Shown here in pieces: positions 1 to 11,466 of a stretch of 64,000 nt of DNA; position 1 is the stretch's first letter, and the number at the start of each line of letters is the position of its first letter. The position numbers were made by a program, and so were the translations under genes. Source of the DNA: Paramecium octaurelia (lineage: Eukaryota > Ciliophora > Oligohymenophorea > Peniculida > Parameciidae); NCBI GenBank assembly GCA_905182995.1, contig CAJJDP010000061.1, positions 206,149 through 270,148 on the forward strand, written 5' to 3'. The notes below the pieces were generated by a model, which saw nothing but the letters and a program-made list of their open reading frames with translations, had not been told where the DNA came from and searched no databases.

Positions 1-2750
1 TCAGCTTATAATTGATATTCTGCCTAACAACTAATGCATTTATTATTTTTATCACAGAATTTACAAAATGGAACATTAGTGCATCCAGTAGGTTAACATT
101 TCTTTCTAGCATCCAAATATTCTCCACTCTTACATCCACCTTCAGTCTTTGCTGCTTCTTTTGGTTATTCTTTAGGTTATTCTTTTGCTGGCTCCTTAGG
201 TTATTCTTTAGCTGGTTCTTTTGTGGTTGAACCACTAGTTGTTGTAGTTGTTGTAGGCTTAGCTGGTTCTGTAGTTGTAGTAGGCTTTGAAGTAGTAGTG
301 GTTGTTGTTTCAGCTTAATGTTAATTTGATTTTGGAGGTGGTGCTGCTTAAACTTTAGGTATTGTCACATTAGATCTTAATAGGATAGTTCCAAAATTAA
401 TTTCTTCTTAGAATTAAACCACTTAAGATTATACGTAATCATCATAACCAATGGCAGCCACAGTTACTAATCCAGTTGTTGGTTAAAAGAGTTAAGTGCT
501 ATAATCAGCGACATCAAAGGTTGAGATCTGTAATTTATATTCTCCTTTCGGAGATGCAACTTCACAAATTGGTTTTTCTAATCCTTCTTGGCTCCAACAA
601 ATCTTAGCCTCTTATAATGGATATTGAGTATATAACTTATCCTCTTCCTTTTTTATTTCTCCAACAACAAATCCACTCACCTTTGATTTCATCTCCTTGA
701 ACAATTAAACATATATCGATTCATTCACTCCTAATTTTCCAGTAAATTTACACCCTCTTTCATCATCTTTATCAAAACCTGCCTTACAAGTTACACACTG
801 TTATTCCTTGCACTCTTAACAATTAGGAATCTCACATTTAGGTTATGTTGAAGTTGCCTATGCTTTTGGATCAGCACTGCCTTTATCTGTAGTAGTGGTG
901 GGACTTCCCTTACTTGGTTCAGTTGGTTTTGCTGCGGCATCTGCAAAATGAGAAAACATTGAATAATGATAAACCTTGCTGTTCTTTTCTTCAATTGGAA
1001 TATCAACAACATTTTGATATAAATTTATGGTAAGGTCTTTTGATCCCACTTGATAACACACTTAAACGTCATCCAAATACTATTAGACATAATCCAACTT
1101 GCCAATGATAGCGAAGAAATCTAACTCATTGCCATCATAATTAGGCCATAAGAATTTAGCAGCAGCCAAAGTTTAGTATGTTGTTGCTTCCTTCCTCTTA
1201 AATAGTTAAACACCCTTAACCCACAATCCAAATAAGATATCTAAATAATGATATGGAAATTATACTTGTCTCTTTCTTGCCTGTTTCTACTTTATTCAAA
1301 GGACAATTAGTTGTAGACTTACATTCGCTACTCAATTCAATCCTGTTACCAACCAATTAAGAAATCGATTGACACATTCTTGTTTAGATCTTTGTGAATT
1401 CCTTAGCTTTCACAGCTTTTGCAGGTTGATCGAAATTGACTTCCTTTTTTAAGGGAATAGGAGTGTAATTGTTTATTAACAAGAGAACTCCAAAAACTAT
1501 GGTACCGATGAATAATAATAGGAATAATGTTTCTATGTTTCTACCTAGTGTTTTATCCGATCTTGTTCTTCTTGAGAGGTGGAATTCAAATAAAATTAAA
1601 GCAAATAAAAATAATGGAGTTGCTAAAGATAGCATGATTAGAATCAACAAATCTTTTGTGTAAATATTACTTACTGTTTTACAACAATTCAAATTCAAGC
1701 ATCCCAATGGATGATCTGCAGGATCTGTTGTTTATTCTTCCCATCTCTAGACTTGAGCATCCCGATCACATGTTGTAGAATATACTGAACATTCTTTTTC
1801 TCCATTAGGACAATTTTAAGTTTAAATGTCTTTGATATATTTTGAGGCACAGGAGTGTTGAGACAAATAAGATTCAGATAAATTATTCATTTATTATTAG
1901 CAATTTGCAATATTACTTTCTTGCTATTCTTAAAAGTCTCTTATGTATTGAGCTTAGAATCCTAAAAGTACTGGAATTATAAGGATTTGAAGGGCTGCCA
2001 AAATCATCAGCAATCCCTTGATTTTCCAAGTGTTTGATATGATCGCAAAGACTATTAATCCCAGTATGATTAGGTTCAAAATTGCGCTGATAGGGTAGAT
2101 GTCCATTCCTTTCAATAAGTAGACAGATCCCCAACAGGTCAAGGATACAGCTATGCAGAGGAGGTATATGTTGAATCGACTTGTTATTGAGGAGATTGTC
2201 ATCTGATAAAAATTGTGTATGGTGTATGTTAATCCAACTACAATTAAGATTGAAAATATCAATATAATTGGTTTCATAACAGATACAACTTTATCGAATT
2301 TCTGGTAATCGTTTCCAATCTTCTCTGATTAGTACAAGCCTTAGACGTAATCACTAGACAAGATAATCAAGATGAAAAAAACGAACTCTGCGATTGCCAT
2401 AAGGATAGTCAAAAAGAATAATAACCTTCATAAATTAATTTGTATTACCTCCCGTTAAAGTTATCTGTCAATTCTCCCCATTCATCTTCAGTTGTCTTGA
2501 GATAGTTCTGTTACTAGTTATTCCAAACCAAGGTCCCGATGCAAATCAAAACGATGAGCACATTTATGATGGCATAGCTTAAAGTAATGTAATTTAACAC
2601 AAATCCATTGATTACAAACAACATTACAGCGTCTCCGAGTGCCAACAACAATACAACTATGGAAACATATTGTTGTATTGTGGTTAAGGTCAACTTTTCA
2701 CTGCGATTGAATTCACTTTGAGAAATGAATTACCGACTTTCAAACTCCAT
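1..2750 (-). CDS. polytopic membrane protein with long Cys-rich and Thr/Gln-rich tail (3' end beyond window)
   Basis: The frame starts at the ATG complementary to 2748-2750 and stays open, using TAA/TAG as Gln, to the left edge. Two short introns (23 and 25 nt) are needed. About nine hydrophobic segments are visible. The middle part (three segments, a Cys-rich loop containing a CC pair, then a segment) resembles the layout of a tetraspanin. After the last segment comes a long, probably extracellular, region with repeated Cys clusters (CEIPNCQECKE, CVTCKAG, CKFCDK) like those of ciliate surface and growth-factor-receptor Cys-rich proteins, split by a linker of Thr, Pro, Lys, Glu and Gln. This suggests a cell-surface or secretory-membrane protein; the exact function is not recognised. 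The tetraspanin likeness is inference from layout only. Confidence 0.75.
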
Positions 2751-2792
2751 TTTTATTTTTTTATTTTTATTAATAACTGTATAGTATTTAAA

Positions 2793-4504
2793 TCAAATTT
2801 TAGGTAACTTCAATTATGAGTTAGCCATTTGAGGACGACTAGAACTGCTTCTGATTTCTGATGATTTATTAAAATTTTCAGAAGACAAATTCATTCTCTG
2901 TTGAGAACCTCTATTTCTATTCTGAGGTTGAGTGAATCCTAACGATTGATAAAACTCCTTTGATTTCATATTCTATTTCAATTGACTAATCTCAGAAAGA
3001 ATCGACTGCTTCTTTTGTGGTTTAGGTAATGATCTTATCAATAGTTTCTATCTTACATTTGTATCCTTACTACCCTGATTCACTCCAATGACTACTTACT
3101 CATTTGAATCTTCAACAATCTATTGCCTAATTTAAGAATCTTAGAGAGACTGCTCCTCTTAATGACCTCTTTAAGTAGAACACTCTGATTATTAAGTTTT
3201 CAAAAGCCTTCTCAAATACTAAGCTCTGATATTATCCATCTACTCATTCTATTCTGTGACAAATTTGATGAATTCGTTTTCAGCCATAATATTTTCATCC
3301 TTCTAGTGCTCTTAATTTATTTTGCTCGCAATTTCATCCTCCTCATCCTGGAATCCCTATACTCTAAGAATGGCTTTAAGTCTCTCCTCAGTTACAATGC
3401 CCTCCTCAATATCCAAATCAGACATATGATAATTATTCACATCGATATCCAATTCTTATAATTTCTCTTTCAAAGCCAACACCTCTTATTTCAAATATTA
3501 TCCAGGTTTGCCTACCTCTCTACCATTGATTAGTTCTAACCAAGGACAGTCAACTATAAATTTGTCCTCGTAATCCCGACTGCAAAATGGATTTGCTTGA
3601 AACTAGATATCAATCAAATTTGACATCAATTTTAAAAAGTCAAAGCAGTTTTCTGCATAAATCTAATTTGATTACACATATAGATTAGTCAAATATGGGA
3701 ATTTGAATTCTAGCACTCTTAAATCCTCAATTTGATTATTGCTTAAATCTAGAATATTAAGATTTTCATTCTAATTCTCTATTTTTAAAACGCTTATCTA
3801 ATTGTAAGATAGATTCAGTTCCTCCAACTCAGTGACAGTATCAATAAATTGAGTATCGCTAATTAGATTATTACTTGCATCAAGAATCTTCAATTTCTTT
3901 GTATTACTGAATGAACCTTTTAAAGTCGATATTTTATTTTTTCTAATATTCAATTCCTCCAACTTAAATATATTGTGGAAATAATACTTAAACATTGAAT
4001 ACCAAAAAGTCTATTTTCTCTATTTGATTTCCTCCCAAATTCAAATACTTTAAGTCTTTTAGGTTATTTAGGAAATCAATCTACAATCACAAATTATATG
4101 CTACTTTAAGTAATTTGTTGTTCTCCAAATTCAAATGCTAAATTTATCGGCTTCCCAATATTAGACCTGTTATCCTATTAAAGGATAGATCCAATTTTAA
4201 TAATTTTTGCAATTGAATTCTGTGCACTCCTTCTAATTCATTATTGGAAACCCCCAAATTCTCCAGAATGGCAGAATCTATATTATCAATCAATAGATTA
4301 GAATATCAATACTCTTTTCAGTAAATTGTGATGCAAATCCAAAGTCTGAACCAATTTCATATGATCCTTTATGCATTAATTGATTTCCGTAATACCTCAC
4401 TTAGTAAACATTTAATTACCTAAAATGTTTAATCGAAGGGTCTTCCCTCCGTCTTCCAATTTGGCCATCACGAGTTCTATTGATATAGGTTGTTCCTCTG
4501 ACAT
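2793..4504 (-). CDS. leucine-rich repeat protein with coiled Gln-rich tail
   Basis: ATG complementary to 4502-4504, TGA at 2793-2795. Repeats of the LxxLxLxxN type run through the N-terminal two thirds (LVQTLDLHHN, LLKLDLSFNRI, LKYLNLGGNQI, LEELNIRKNKI, LNILDLSNNQI), ending in an LRR-cap-like segment (NPFCSRDYEDKF). The last third is charged and Gln-rich, as in ciliary or centrosomal LRR adaptors. Introns of 24 nt and an unusual 40 nt are inferred. A further frame change near 4265-4305 needs loss of a length equal to 1 mod 3, but no GT-AG pair provides it (see findings). The partner or pathway is unknown. The neighbour upstream is a divergent LRR gene 208 bp away. Confidence 0.75.
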
Positions 4505-4712
4505 AGGAGTATTTAAATTAAAATTATATAAATAAATAACTTAATTCTAATGTATTTGGTTGTTTTATTGTTATTACCCAATAAAGTAGGTTTACTTGTA
4601 TGATTGTTACCGAAAACTAAATTTCTGTTTGTTTATGTCATAAAAAATTCTAATAGATAAAGAACAATTATTAATAAGTTAATTAATTAGTTTCTTAGAA
4701 TTTGTAATAAAT

Positions 4713-6316
4713 ATGAAGCAAAGATAGAAATCTCACACTTATCTATACAAACAAATTTGTAAACACCTGAACGTGCCTTGTTCGTCTGGATTACTAAATG
4801 GGATTTAAGAGACGGAAATAGTTTTAATTTTAGAATAAATTGGGTTATAGGGTATGAAAATGAAAAATAAATAGATATCGAACCTCTCCAATTATTGCTA
4901 GCTCAATGTAAATTCAAAACAATCATACTTAAAAGTATGTAGAAGAACTTGAAATTAAATAAATCTATGGCGCATGATAATTATAAAAATGAATTGCTAG
5001 AAATCTTGAGAGTGATTACCAAGTTATTCACTAAGAGTTTAGACGTGATAACATTTGTAATTCGAGACATAAGGATGAGTAGTGAACATATGCAAATAAT
5101 CTCGTAGGGCATAGCAGTAGTACAATCTTTAAAGGAGCTAAGGATTATATAGTGTCTGATGACCTCTAATCATTTCAGCATTCTGTAGCCCTCTCTAATT
5201 TAGAATTCCTCTCTTCACATCGTAGATTTCTCTCATAATTATCTTACTCATCAAATTGGAGTCTTGTTGGGATAATTACTATAAGAACATGGCAAGAGAA
5301 GAGACAGCGTCGATTATTTGTATAGAACAAAAGGTGAAAGTCCAGAAGAAGACATATCTAAGATTGGAATAGGCGAATTAGATTTATCATACAATAAATT
5401 AAATGATCAGTTTGTTAAAGATGTGGTGCCCTATTTGGAAAGAGATCGATGGATTAAATCCATAAATTTGAAATACAATGCCATTTAGAAAGAGGGGTTC
5501 GAACTCTTAATCTAATTACTTGATAAAAATACTACCATCACTAGTTTGGATACTCGAAGAAATCTAGGAACTACTCAATAATTCTAGAAGGAGATTCTCA
5601 GAAAACTAATTAGAAACAAAAACACTAAGAATGATTTGCATGAATAAAGAATTGAAGAAGAAAATGAGAATATTTTAGTGAATGTCTCTGCCATTCCATA
5701 GAATCTTTTGTCTGTCATATCTGATCAAGAGAGCCCAGTTATGTCATTTGGGGTTTTCGAACCCAACAATTAAACCAAACAGATGTCTATATCTGGAAGA
5801 CAGGATCAATTAAAGTTTAAGTCCGGCTATAAGAATAATGACTCCGGGTGTTTGGATTGCACTCGATTGCAAATAAAAGTGAAAAAACAATAATAAATTA
5901 TTTAATTACTTAAATAGGAAGTGTAATATCTTAGATTTCAACTGCAAACTAAACAATAACTACCCCAATAGTAATAATAATAATAACAATAGTAATAATA
6001 ATAGACAATGAACTTCTTAAATTTATCAGATAATAACAATTAGCATCCACCACCATAAGAAGTGGAATAAGAGGACATGTTGAATAAAATAGAATACATG
6101 ATGAATGAATTAACTAGAATGATGGATGGTTTGGATGCTCAAGGAAGTGTAACCAATAATTTGAATGCTCATCTTTCAAGCACACTTATTGGATAGGATT
6201 ACACAAGAGTAATCTGTGAGAGAGATGATAGAGCTAATGATTTTATGAACATCTTGGGAGAAAACAGTCACAATAATTCATCTGAATCTTCAGAAGATGA
6301 AGCTAAATCATAGTGA
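4713..6316 (+). CDS. RNI-type leucine-rich repeat protein, resembles CEP78
   Basis: 526 codons after removing one 23-nt intron (4852-4874), which joins the N-terminal frame to the LRR frame. The repeats have the longer ribonuclease-inhibitor form (LRIIQCLM, IVDFSHNYL, IGELDLSYNKL, IKSINLKYNAI). The last repeat is followed by LDTRRN and a basic helix, similar to the end of the CEP78 LRR domain. A run of 13 glutamines (5966-6004, all three Gln codons) sits in a low-complexity linker before an acidic C-terminus. CEP78 is a centrosome/basal-body protein; that assignment is inference from layout and should be treated as weak, while the LRR nature is clear. Confidence 0.75.
5966..6004 (+). repeat. 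polyglutamine run (13 codons)
   Basis: Thirteen consecutive Gln codons written as a mixture of CAA, TAG and TAA, inside the LRR gene. Under the standard code this would be a wall of stops, so it is also direct evidence for the reassigned code. Confidence 0.9.
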
Positions 6317-6350
6317 TAATATTTTTGGGTTTTTTGATAAAATTAATATA

Positions 6351-6707
6351 TCATTGTTAATCTACTAATTATTATTATTCTAATGGTTTTTCTTTTGGAA
6401 GGTCTTACATTTCCATTTCAGCTTCTCTGATTGCTTGTGAATTAATCCATTCATCTACATTCTGCTATCTTTATACTTGAGAGTATTCATTATTATAACT
6501 GATTGCAAAGAATATAGCATATAACTTTTGGTTATAAATTATTCAATATACCACTGCTGTTATAAACAATGCAAAAGATCCCTCAACTCTGCTATGAGGT
6601 ACAACATAAACCGTTTCTGATCCTATTGCTATCATGAATCCCAAATATGTCATAAACACACAACCGGGAGCTGAAATAAACATGCAATATTGTGCACACG
6701 ACACCAT
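6351..6707 (-). CDS. small membrane protein, unknown function
   Basis: 109 codons if a 27-nt intron ending AAG is removed; the intron contains an in-frame TGA, so it must be spliced. Two hydrophobic helices (around CMFISAPGCVFMTYLGFMIAI and FALFITAVLYAIFFAIS) are followed by a polar Gln/Glu-rich tail. The size and two-helix layout recall small organelle-membrane subunits, but no family is recognised. Its stop is 34 bp from the end of the convergent LRR gene. Confidence 0.6.
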
Positions 6708-7132
6708 ATATATAATTTTTTGAAATTTTATTACTTTTTATTTTATAAATAGGAAATAATAATCAAAGACTTTTTAATCAATAATCTGATTATTTAATTA
6801 CTTTAATGTTCAGTTCTTTGCATATCATATTGATTATTAAGTTTATTAATTATGTATCTTTAATTTTAATTAAATATATGACATTTGGTATTGAAATTCA
6901 TTTAGAAAGATAGATTAATACCCTTCAGCCTTTAGCTTTTGCAGAAATAAATTAATTTGAACCTGTTCTCATAATCTCAACTTCAGTATTTTAAATATCT
7001 CTATTTTTTTAATTTATATTTGATTCTTATCTTTATTAATAAATACTGCATTAAAAGTGGAATCGATTTAAAAAGGTATCAAATATATTTAATAAAATTT
7101 TGATATATAATATTTATAAGGTAAAAATGATA
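6708..7132. other. AT-rich intergenic, nothing recognised
   Basis: About 425 bp between two minus-strand genes. It must hold the promoter of the small membrane protein and the 3' end of the kinase. No coding frame, RNA or repeat is seen. Confidence 0.5.
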
Positions 7133-8518
7133 TCAATTTTTTAGCTTTTAGGCCAACTTTGCTGATTTTGGTGTGTTAGTAGTCGTTGGTTATTTTGTGA
7201 CTCGAGATGACGAAGTACTCGAAATAGCAATCTAACTGCTTGGAACACTGGCATTATTATCATAATCGTAGCCATTAAATAAATCTAACAATCATGATTC
7301 CTCTTACTTTGTATAGAATTCCTCCTTAACATAATTTATTGATCCTCATTCATCGTATCGTCTGAATCTCTTCTACTGTCTGATGGTAGGTAATTGTCCT
7401 CATTACCCTAATAATCACTATTTAACTAATTTTACATTTGGTATAAAAGGTGCAATCATTTCCTTGCTAATCAACTTCTCCCAACTGAAGTCTTTAAACC
7501 AAGGATGTTCCTTTACTTCATCTGGTCCATTGTTCCCCAACCTATTCTATGGTTTTCTTTAAAGTAACTAACCTATTAAACACAAATGACTTACTCTGTT
7601 TGTAAAATCAGCAGCCTCCAAACTCCATCCTGGAGGTACTTCTTATCTCTTTATGGCAGCCTACTTTGCTAGCATTTATTCTCTTATTTCCTAACGACTT
7701 CTTCCCAAATATGGTCTTCTTCCCAACATACATTCGTATACTATCACTCCCAATGCAAAGTAATCTACTGCTACTCCATGATTATGCCCTATAAAATTAT
7801 AATTATGGATATGATACTGCACATAACTTCTGGTGCCATGTATCCTGGAGTTCCACTAGTGTCTTAAGAATTTTCAGGTTTCCAAATTCTTGCAATGCCA
7901 AGATCTGTTAATCTCAAGTATCCTAACTTAATAATGACATTGAAATACCGTTGCCATCAAAGACTAAATTTTCTGGCTTTAAATCTCTATGTAATATCCC
8001 TTACTGATGTAAATATTCCAATGCCACTATTATACATGCACTGAAAAACTCTATATTATTTAGAATCAAGAAAATACTTGTTTGTTCCTCATTAAACTTT
8101 CTATGTCTTCCGATGTGATATCTCAGATCTCCCCCCGAAAGCAGATCCATAACTAAATACAAATATTCTCTATCTTGAAACGAGTATTGCATATTGATCA
8201 AGAAGCTTGTTTTTAATTTCCATATATACTTATGCTTTAAACCACAGAGCAATGCTTTTTCATTCATTACTGACTAAACAGATTTCTTGTTTATGATCCT
8301 AGATAATTCACAATAGATTACTTGGGTTTAGACATCACCTTGAGGGCATAAAATTGTTTATTCTTTTTTTGTCGAACTTTCCACACTTTGCCAAAACCAC
8401 CTCTTCCAATGGCATCAATAAATTGAAAATTTTAAACAGACATCACTACCTATATATTCTAAATACCATTGTTTTCCATTTGATCCTCTTTTTTTTCATT
8501 GATATTGCAATTTCCCAT
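7133..8518 (-). CDS. AGC-type protein kinase, STK32/YANK-like
   Basis: 392 residues after removing eight introns (23, 24, 27, 26, 29, 27, 28 and 23 nt). It begins MGNC, a likely myristoylated and palmitoylated N-terminus. Gly loop IGRGGFGKV, then ALKVM with the catalytic Lys, then NEKALLCGLKHNF, YSFQD, LVMDLLSGGDLRYH, HRDLKPEN and TSGTPGYMAPE. The block YSFQD...DLLSGGDLRYH matches STK32 kinases closely. The metal-binding DFG is DLG, a change tolerated in active kinases. The tail after the catalytic domain is Ser/Thr-rich. Three introns (7568-7594, 8051-8077, 8206-8229) are multiples of three without an in-frame TGA; family alignment shows they interrupt conserved blocks. It probably acts at the plasma membrane. 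Confidence 0.9.
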
Positions 8519-8873
8519 TATTATATAAATATATATTAAATTCTTATTATAATTTAACTATCTCTACTCTTTTTTCACACAAAAAGAATTTCCATCTGGA
8601 ATAATCCAACTTGAACATTCAAAATTGAAAGTTACTAATTATTATAAATCATATGCTAATATAATTAATTCTCAAAATGCAGAGTCACTAAATTACAGAA
8701 TATCAATTATTTGCATCTTCTTGATTCAAAATAAATCAATGTTAATTAATAATCATATTTTAAATTTAGAGTACCCTATGTAATCCACCTTTTGAAAGTG
8801 ATATCTAAAATGAAAAAGTCTCATTAACATTGTATTAGAATTGTGATTTATATTAATAAATTTATTAACGAAT
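8519..8873. other. AT-rich divergent intergenic, nothing recognised
   Basis: 355 bp between the start of the kinase (minus) and the start of the next plus-strand gene. Both promoters should lie here; no motif stands out and no coding frame is supported. Confidence 0.45.
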
Positions 8874-9269
8874 ATGCTCTACGATTCAACCTAACCATAC
8901 TAAGGAATCAAAGGAGGAACTTCTTTCACTTATGATGATTACGTACCCAAAAAAAGAAACATGTCTACACTATCAACTACTACTAAAAAATAATAACAAA
9001 AGACTTAGACTTCAGTGGCAACCTCTAGTAATGTTGAAGACAGATTGCTCGACTATGAAAAAAGAAGATTGATAAAAATTTAAAGAATGCAAATGGAATT
9101 CCTTTCAAATAAAGAAAATCATTAACTTCATAAAAAGTTGTAACAAAAATCTGGGTCCAATAAAGTTTTATAGCCAAACGAACTCAGATCAACATAGCAA
9201 AACAGCATCTTGAGCCAATGTATGAATAACTTTTTAAAGAAAAATTAAAAAGCCTAACTTTACTTTTGA
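8874..9269 (+). CDS. small basic Gln/Lys-rich coiled-coil protein
   Basis: 131 codons without intron, ATG to TGA. The N-terminus is YDSTQPYQGIKGGTSFTYDD, then a Ser/Thr/Gln stretch, then a charged helix (around VEDRLLDYEKRRLIKIQRMQ) that should form a short coiled coil. No family recognised. The low codon complexity, balanced charge and clean ATG-TGA frame support a real gene; function is open. Confidence 0.55.
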
Positions 9270-9703
9270 TATGATCAATATTTATATATATATAATAACA
9301 CTTAACATTATATAAAGTTATTGAATTTATATAATTATGTTAAATCAATTAAATCTATTGGGCAATGTGAATGAGAAAGACATCATCTAAAATTGGCATT
9401 CTAAATATTCACAACATTCATTATTGCAATGAAAAGGAGTAAAACGACTTGAGCATAGTTTTTGATGAAGGGTATGTTTTGATTAAATTAAATATTTTAA
9501 ATTTCAATCAGAGTTTAAGTCTCAATTAATCGTCATTTTCTAACGTGTTTTTTAAAATCTCTGGCTCTCATTAAAATTTGAACACTGTTTCTTGTCTATT
9601 GATGTTTTCTGACATTCAATTTCTAAATGCCAATAAACTGAAAATATGGGGGTTATGAATGATAATTAATTCATATCCTACGCAATTGTTCGTTTTGGAT
9701 TTA
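9270..9703. other. intergenic with one weak short frame
   Basis: 434 bp. A 56-codon frame can be built at 9371-9581 if a 40-nt intron starting GTATGT is removed, but it has no recognisable family and such frames occur by chance with one stop codon. Not called as a gene. Confidence 0.3.
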
Positions 9704-10838
9704 ATGATAAAAATATAAAACAAGTATAGCTACTCATAAGAAGATCTCATCGGAGAAGGTGCCTATTCTAAGGTCTATAAAGGTTTTTTAGATAAAACAA
9801 ATGAGTGCGTTGCTGTTAAAGGTTTGAATTTAGCATCATCTTAGTAATTGATTGGAGTAAAGTAAAGGATAAATACTATACCTCTGGGTTTTAGAGAGAA
9901 GTTCGAATAATGAGAGATCTTGACCATGAAAATATAGTTAAAATAATTGATATGATTCATGACCCCAGTTAGAATAGAGAATATCTAATAATGGAATATT
10001 GCGATAGTTAAAACCTCGCAAACTTCATAAATCAATCTGGAGGAGTTCTAAATGAGAATGTCTCGAAAATAGTATTGTAGTAATTATTGACGGCTCTAAA
10101 CGAACTAATCAAAAAGGACTACTTACACAGAGACATCAAACCTGAAAATATCTTGATTCACTAAAGGACTTTGAAATTGGCAGACTTTGGATTCTCAGTA
10201 AAGGCAGATTATTCGGGCAATCAACTTTTTAGAGAAAATGTAGGCACACCATTGTATATGGCTCCATAAATACTCGAAAATAAACACTATTCGGTGAAAA
10301 GTGACATTTGGAGTATAGGAGTCATGGCATATTAAATGTTGACTGGAGAACACCCTTGGGTAGCAGATGACCCAGCACAACTTTTAAAATCCATAAAATC
10401 TCAAAAATTATAATTTCCATCACATATTCCAATCTCAGAAGACTTCAAAGAATTTATTAAAAATTGCTTGTAATATGATGAAAAAGATCGATATAATTGG
10501 GATGATTTAATCGAACATAAAATATTTAAAACGAAATATGTTATTTAAAAGAATTACACCAAAATCGAACAACTATAAGTATTTTTATATATTAATTCAA
10601 GGGAGCAATTAATTAGATAAGACAAGTTCAGAAAAGAAGAGGCACTCCTTTAGAACAATTATTTAATAACTTAGATATGGATGGTGACAAGAAGCTTGCA
10701 TTCGAAGAATTTCAAGTATTACTACTTTATGTGGACAATCTTATGGAAATCAATATATAAAAAGGAATCTTTTACAGATACAACGTTAGCAAAAATAACT
10801 TACTTAATTTTAACGAGTTTAGCAGAATATTTTGTTGA
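9704..10838 (+). CDS. ULK-like protein kinase with a C-terminal EF-hand
   Basis: 357 residues; introns of 38 and 23 nt. A very short N-terminus leads straight into the kinase: GEGAYSKVYKG, VAVK, REVRIMRDLDHENIV, LHRDIKPENIL, LADFGFS, VGTPLYMAPQ, SDIWSIGVMAYQML. The catalytic features are all present, so it should be active. After the second intron the frame enters one canonical EF-hand loop (DMDGDKKLAFEEF) and a weaker second one. It belongs to the same subfamily as the kinase at 56-58 kb (shared KADxxGxQLxR, VGTPxYMAPQxL and SIGVMAY blocks), which has six EF-hands, so this looks like a shortened relative. Calcium control is inferred. Confidence 0.88.
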
Positions 10839-11466
10839 TCTTAATTTGTATTTATAATATTTACTAAGATAAATTAGTTTCCAATTATTTAATTCAAGGA
10901 ATATCATAACTTAATATTTAAAGTAAAAGCAATCTCTGACTTAACAAATTTTTCGCTTTTTTTTAAGTATGTTTTTTCTTAAAATTTGGGGAATCAATGA
11001 ACTAATTTTTAATCCATATAGTAAATAAATTATATTATTCAAAGGACTTTCTCATTTATTTAATACAATTTCAATTAACGATAATATAATTAAAAATAGA
11101 TATGTCTAGTTTAATAATTCACTCCAATAAAATAATCATATTGAAGTTATTAAAATATTTAGCAATTAATAAAACTAAAGAAATGGATTTTGGATATCTT
11201 AATTTAAAAGTTAAAATCGAATGATTTTGTTTAAAATTAAGATGAGTTTCGTTTAAAGTAGATAGTAATCAAATATTTGATCAAAATAGTAGTAAAATTT
11301 GTTGAAGCACTATCTTTTTTTCCCAAATATTTAGAGGGTTAATATCAATTTACATTACAATTTTGATTATAAAAAATGCATTAGTTGGCTTATTTAGTGC
11401 TATATACAAATAATATAAAAAATGATTATTTGTTACTGTTTATACGTGTTAATTAAATTATTATAA
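10839..11466. other. AT-rich intergenic, nothing recognised
   Basis: About 630 bp with no supported reading frame on either strand. It must include the 3' end of the kinase and the promoter of the following secreted EF-hand gene. Confidence 0.5.

Noticed and set aside
9371-9581. Possible 56-codon plus-strand gene with a 40-nt intron starting GTATGT
   Set aside because: No family, no clean neighbours, and frames of this length are common by chance with one stop codon. An opposing minus-strand frame from 9615 is equally weak.
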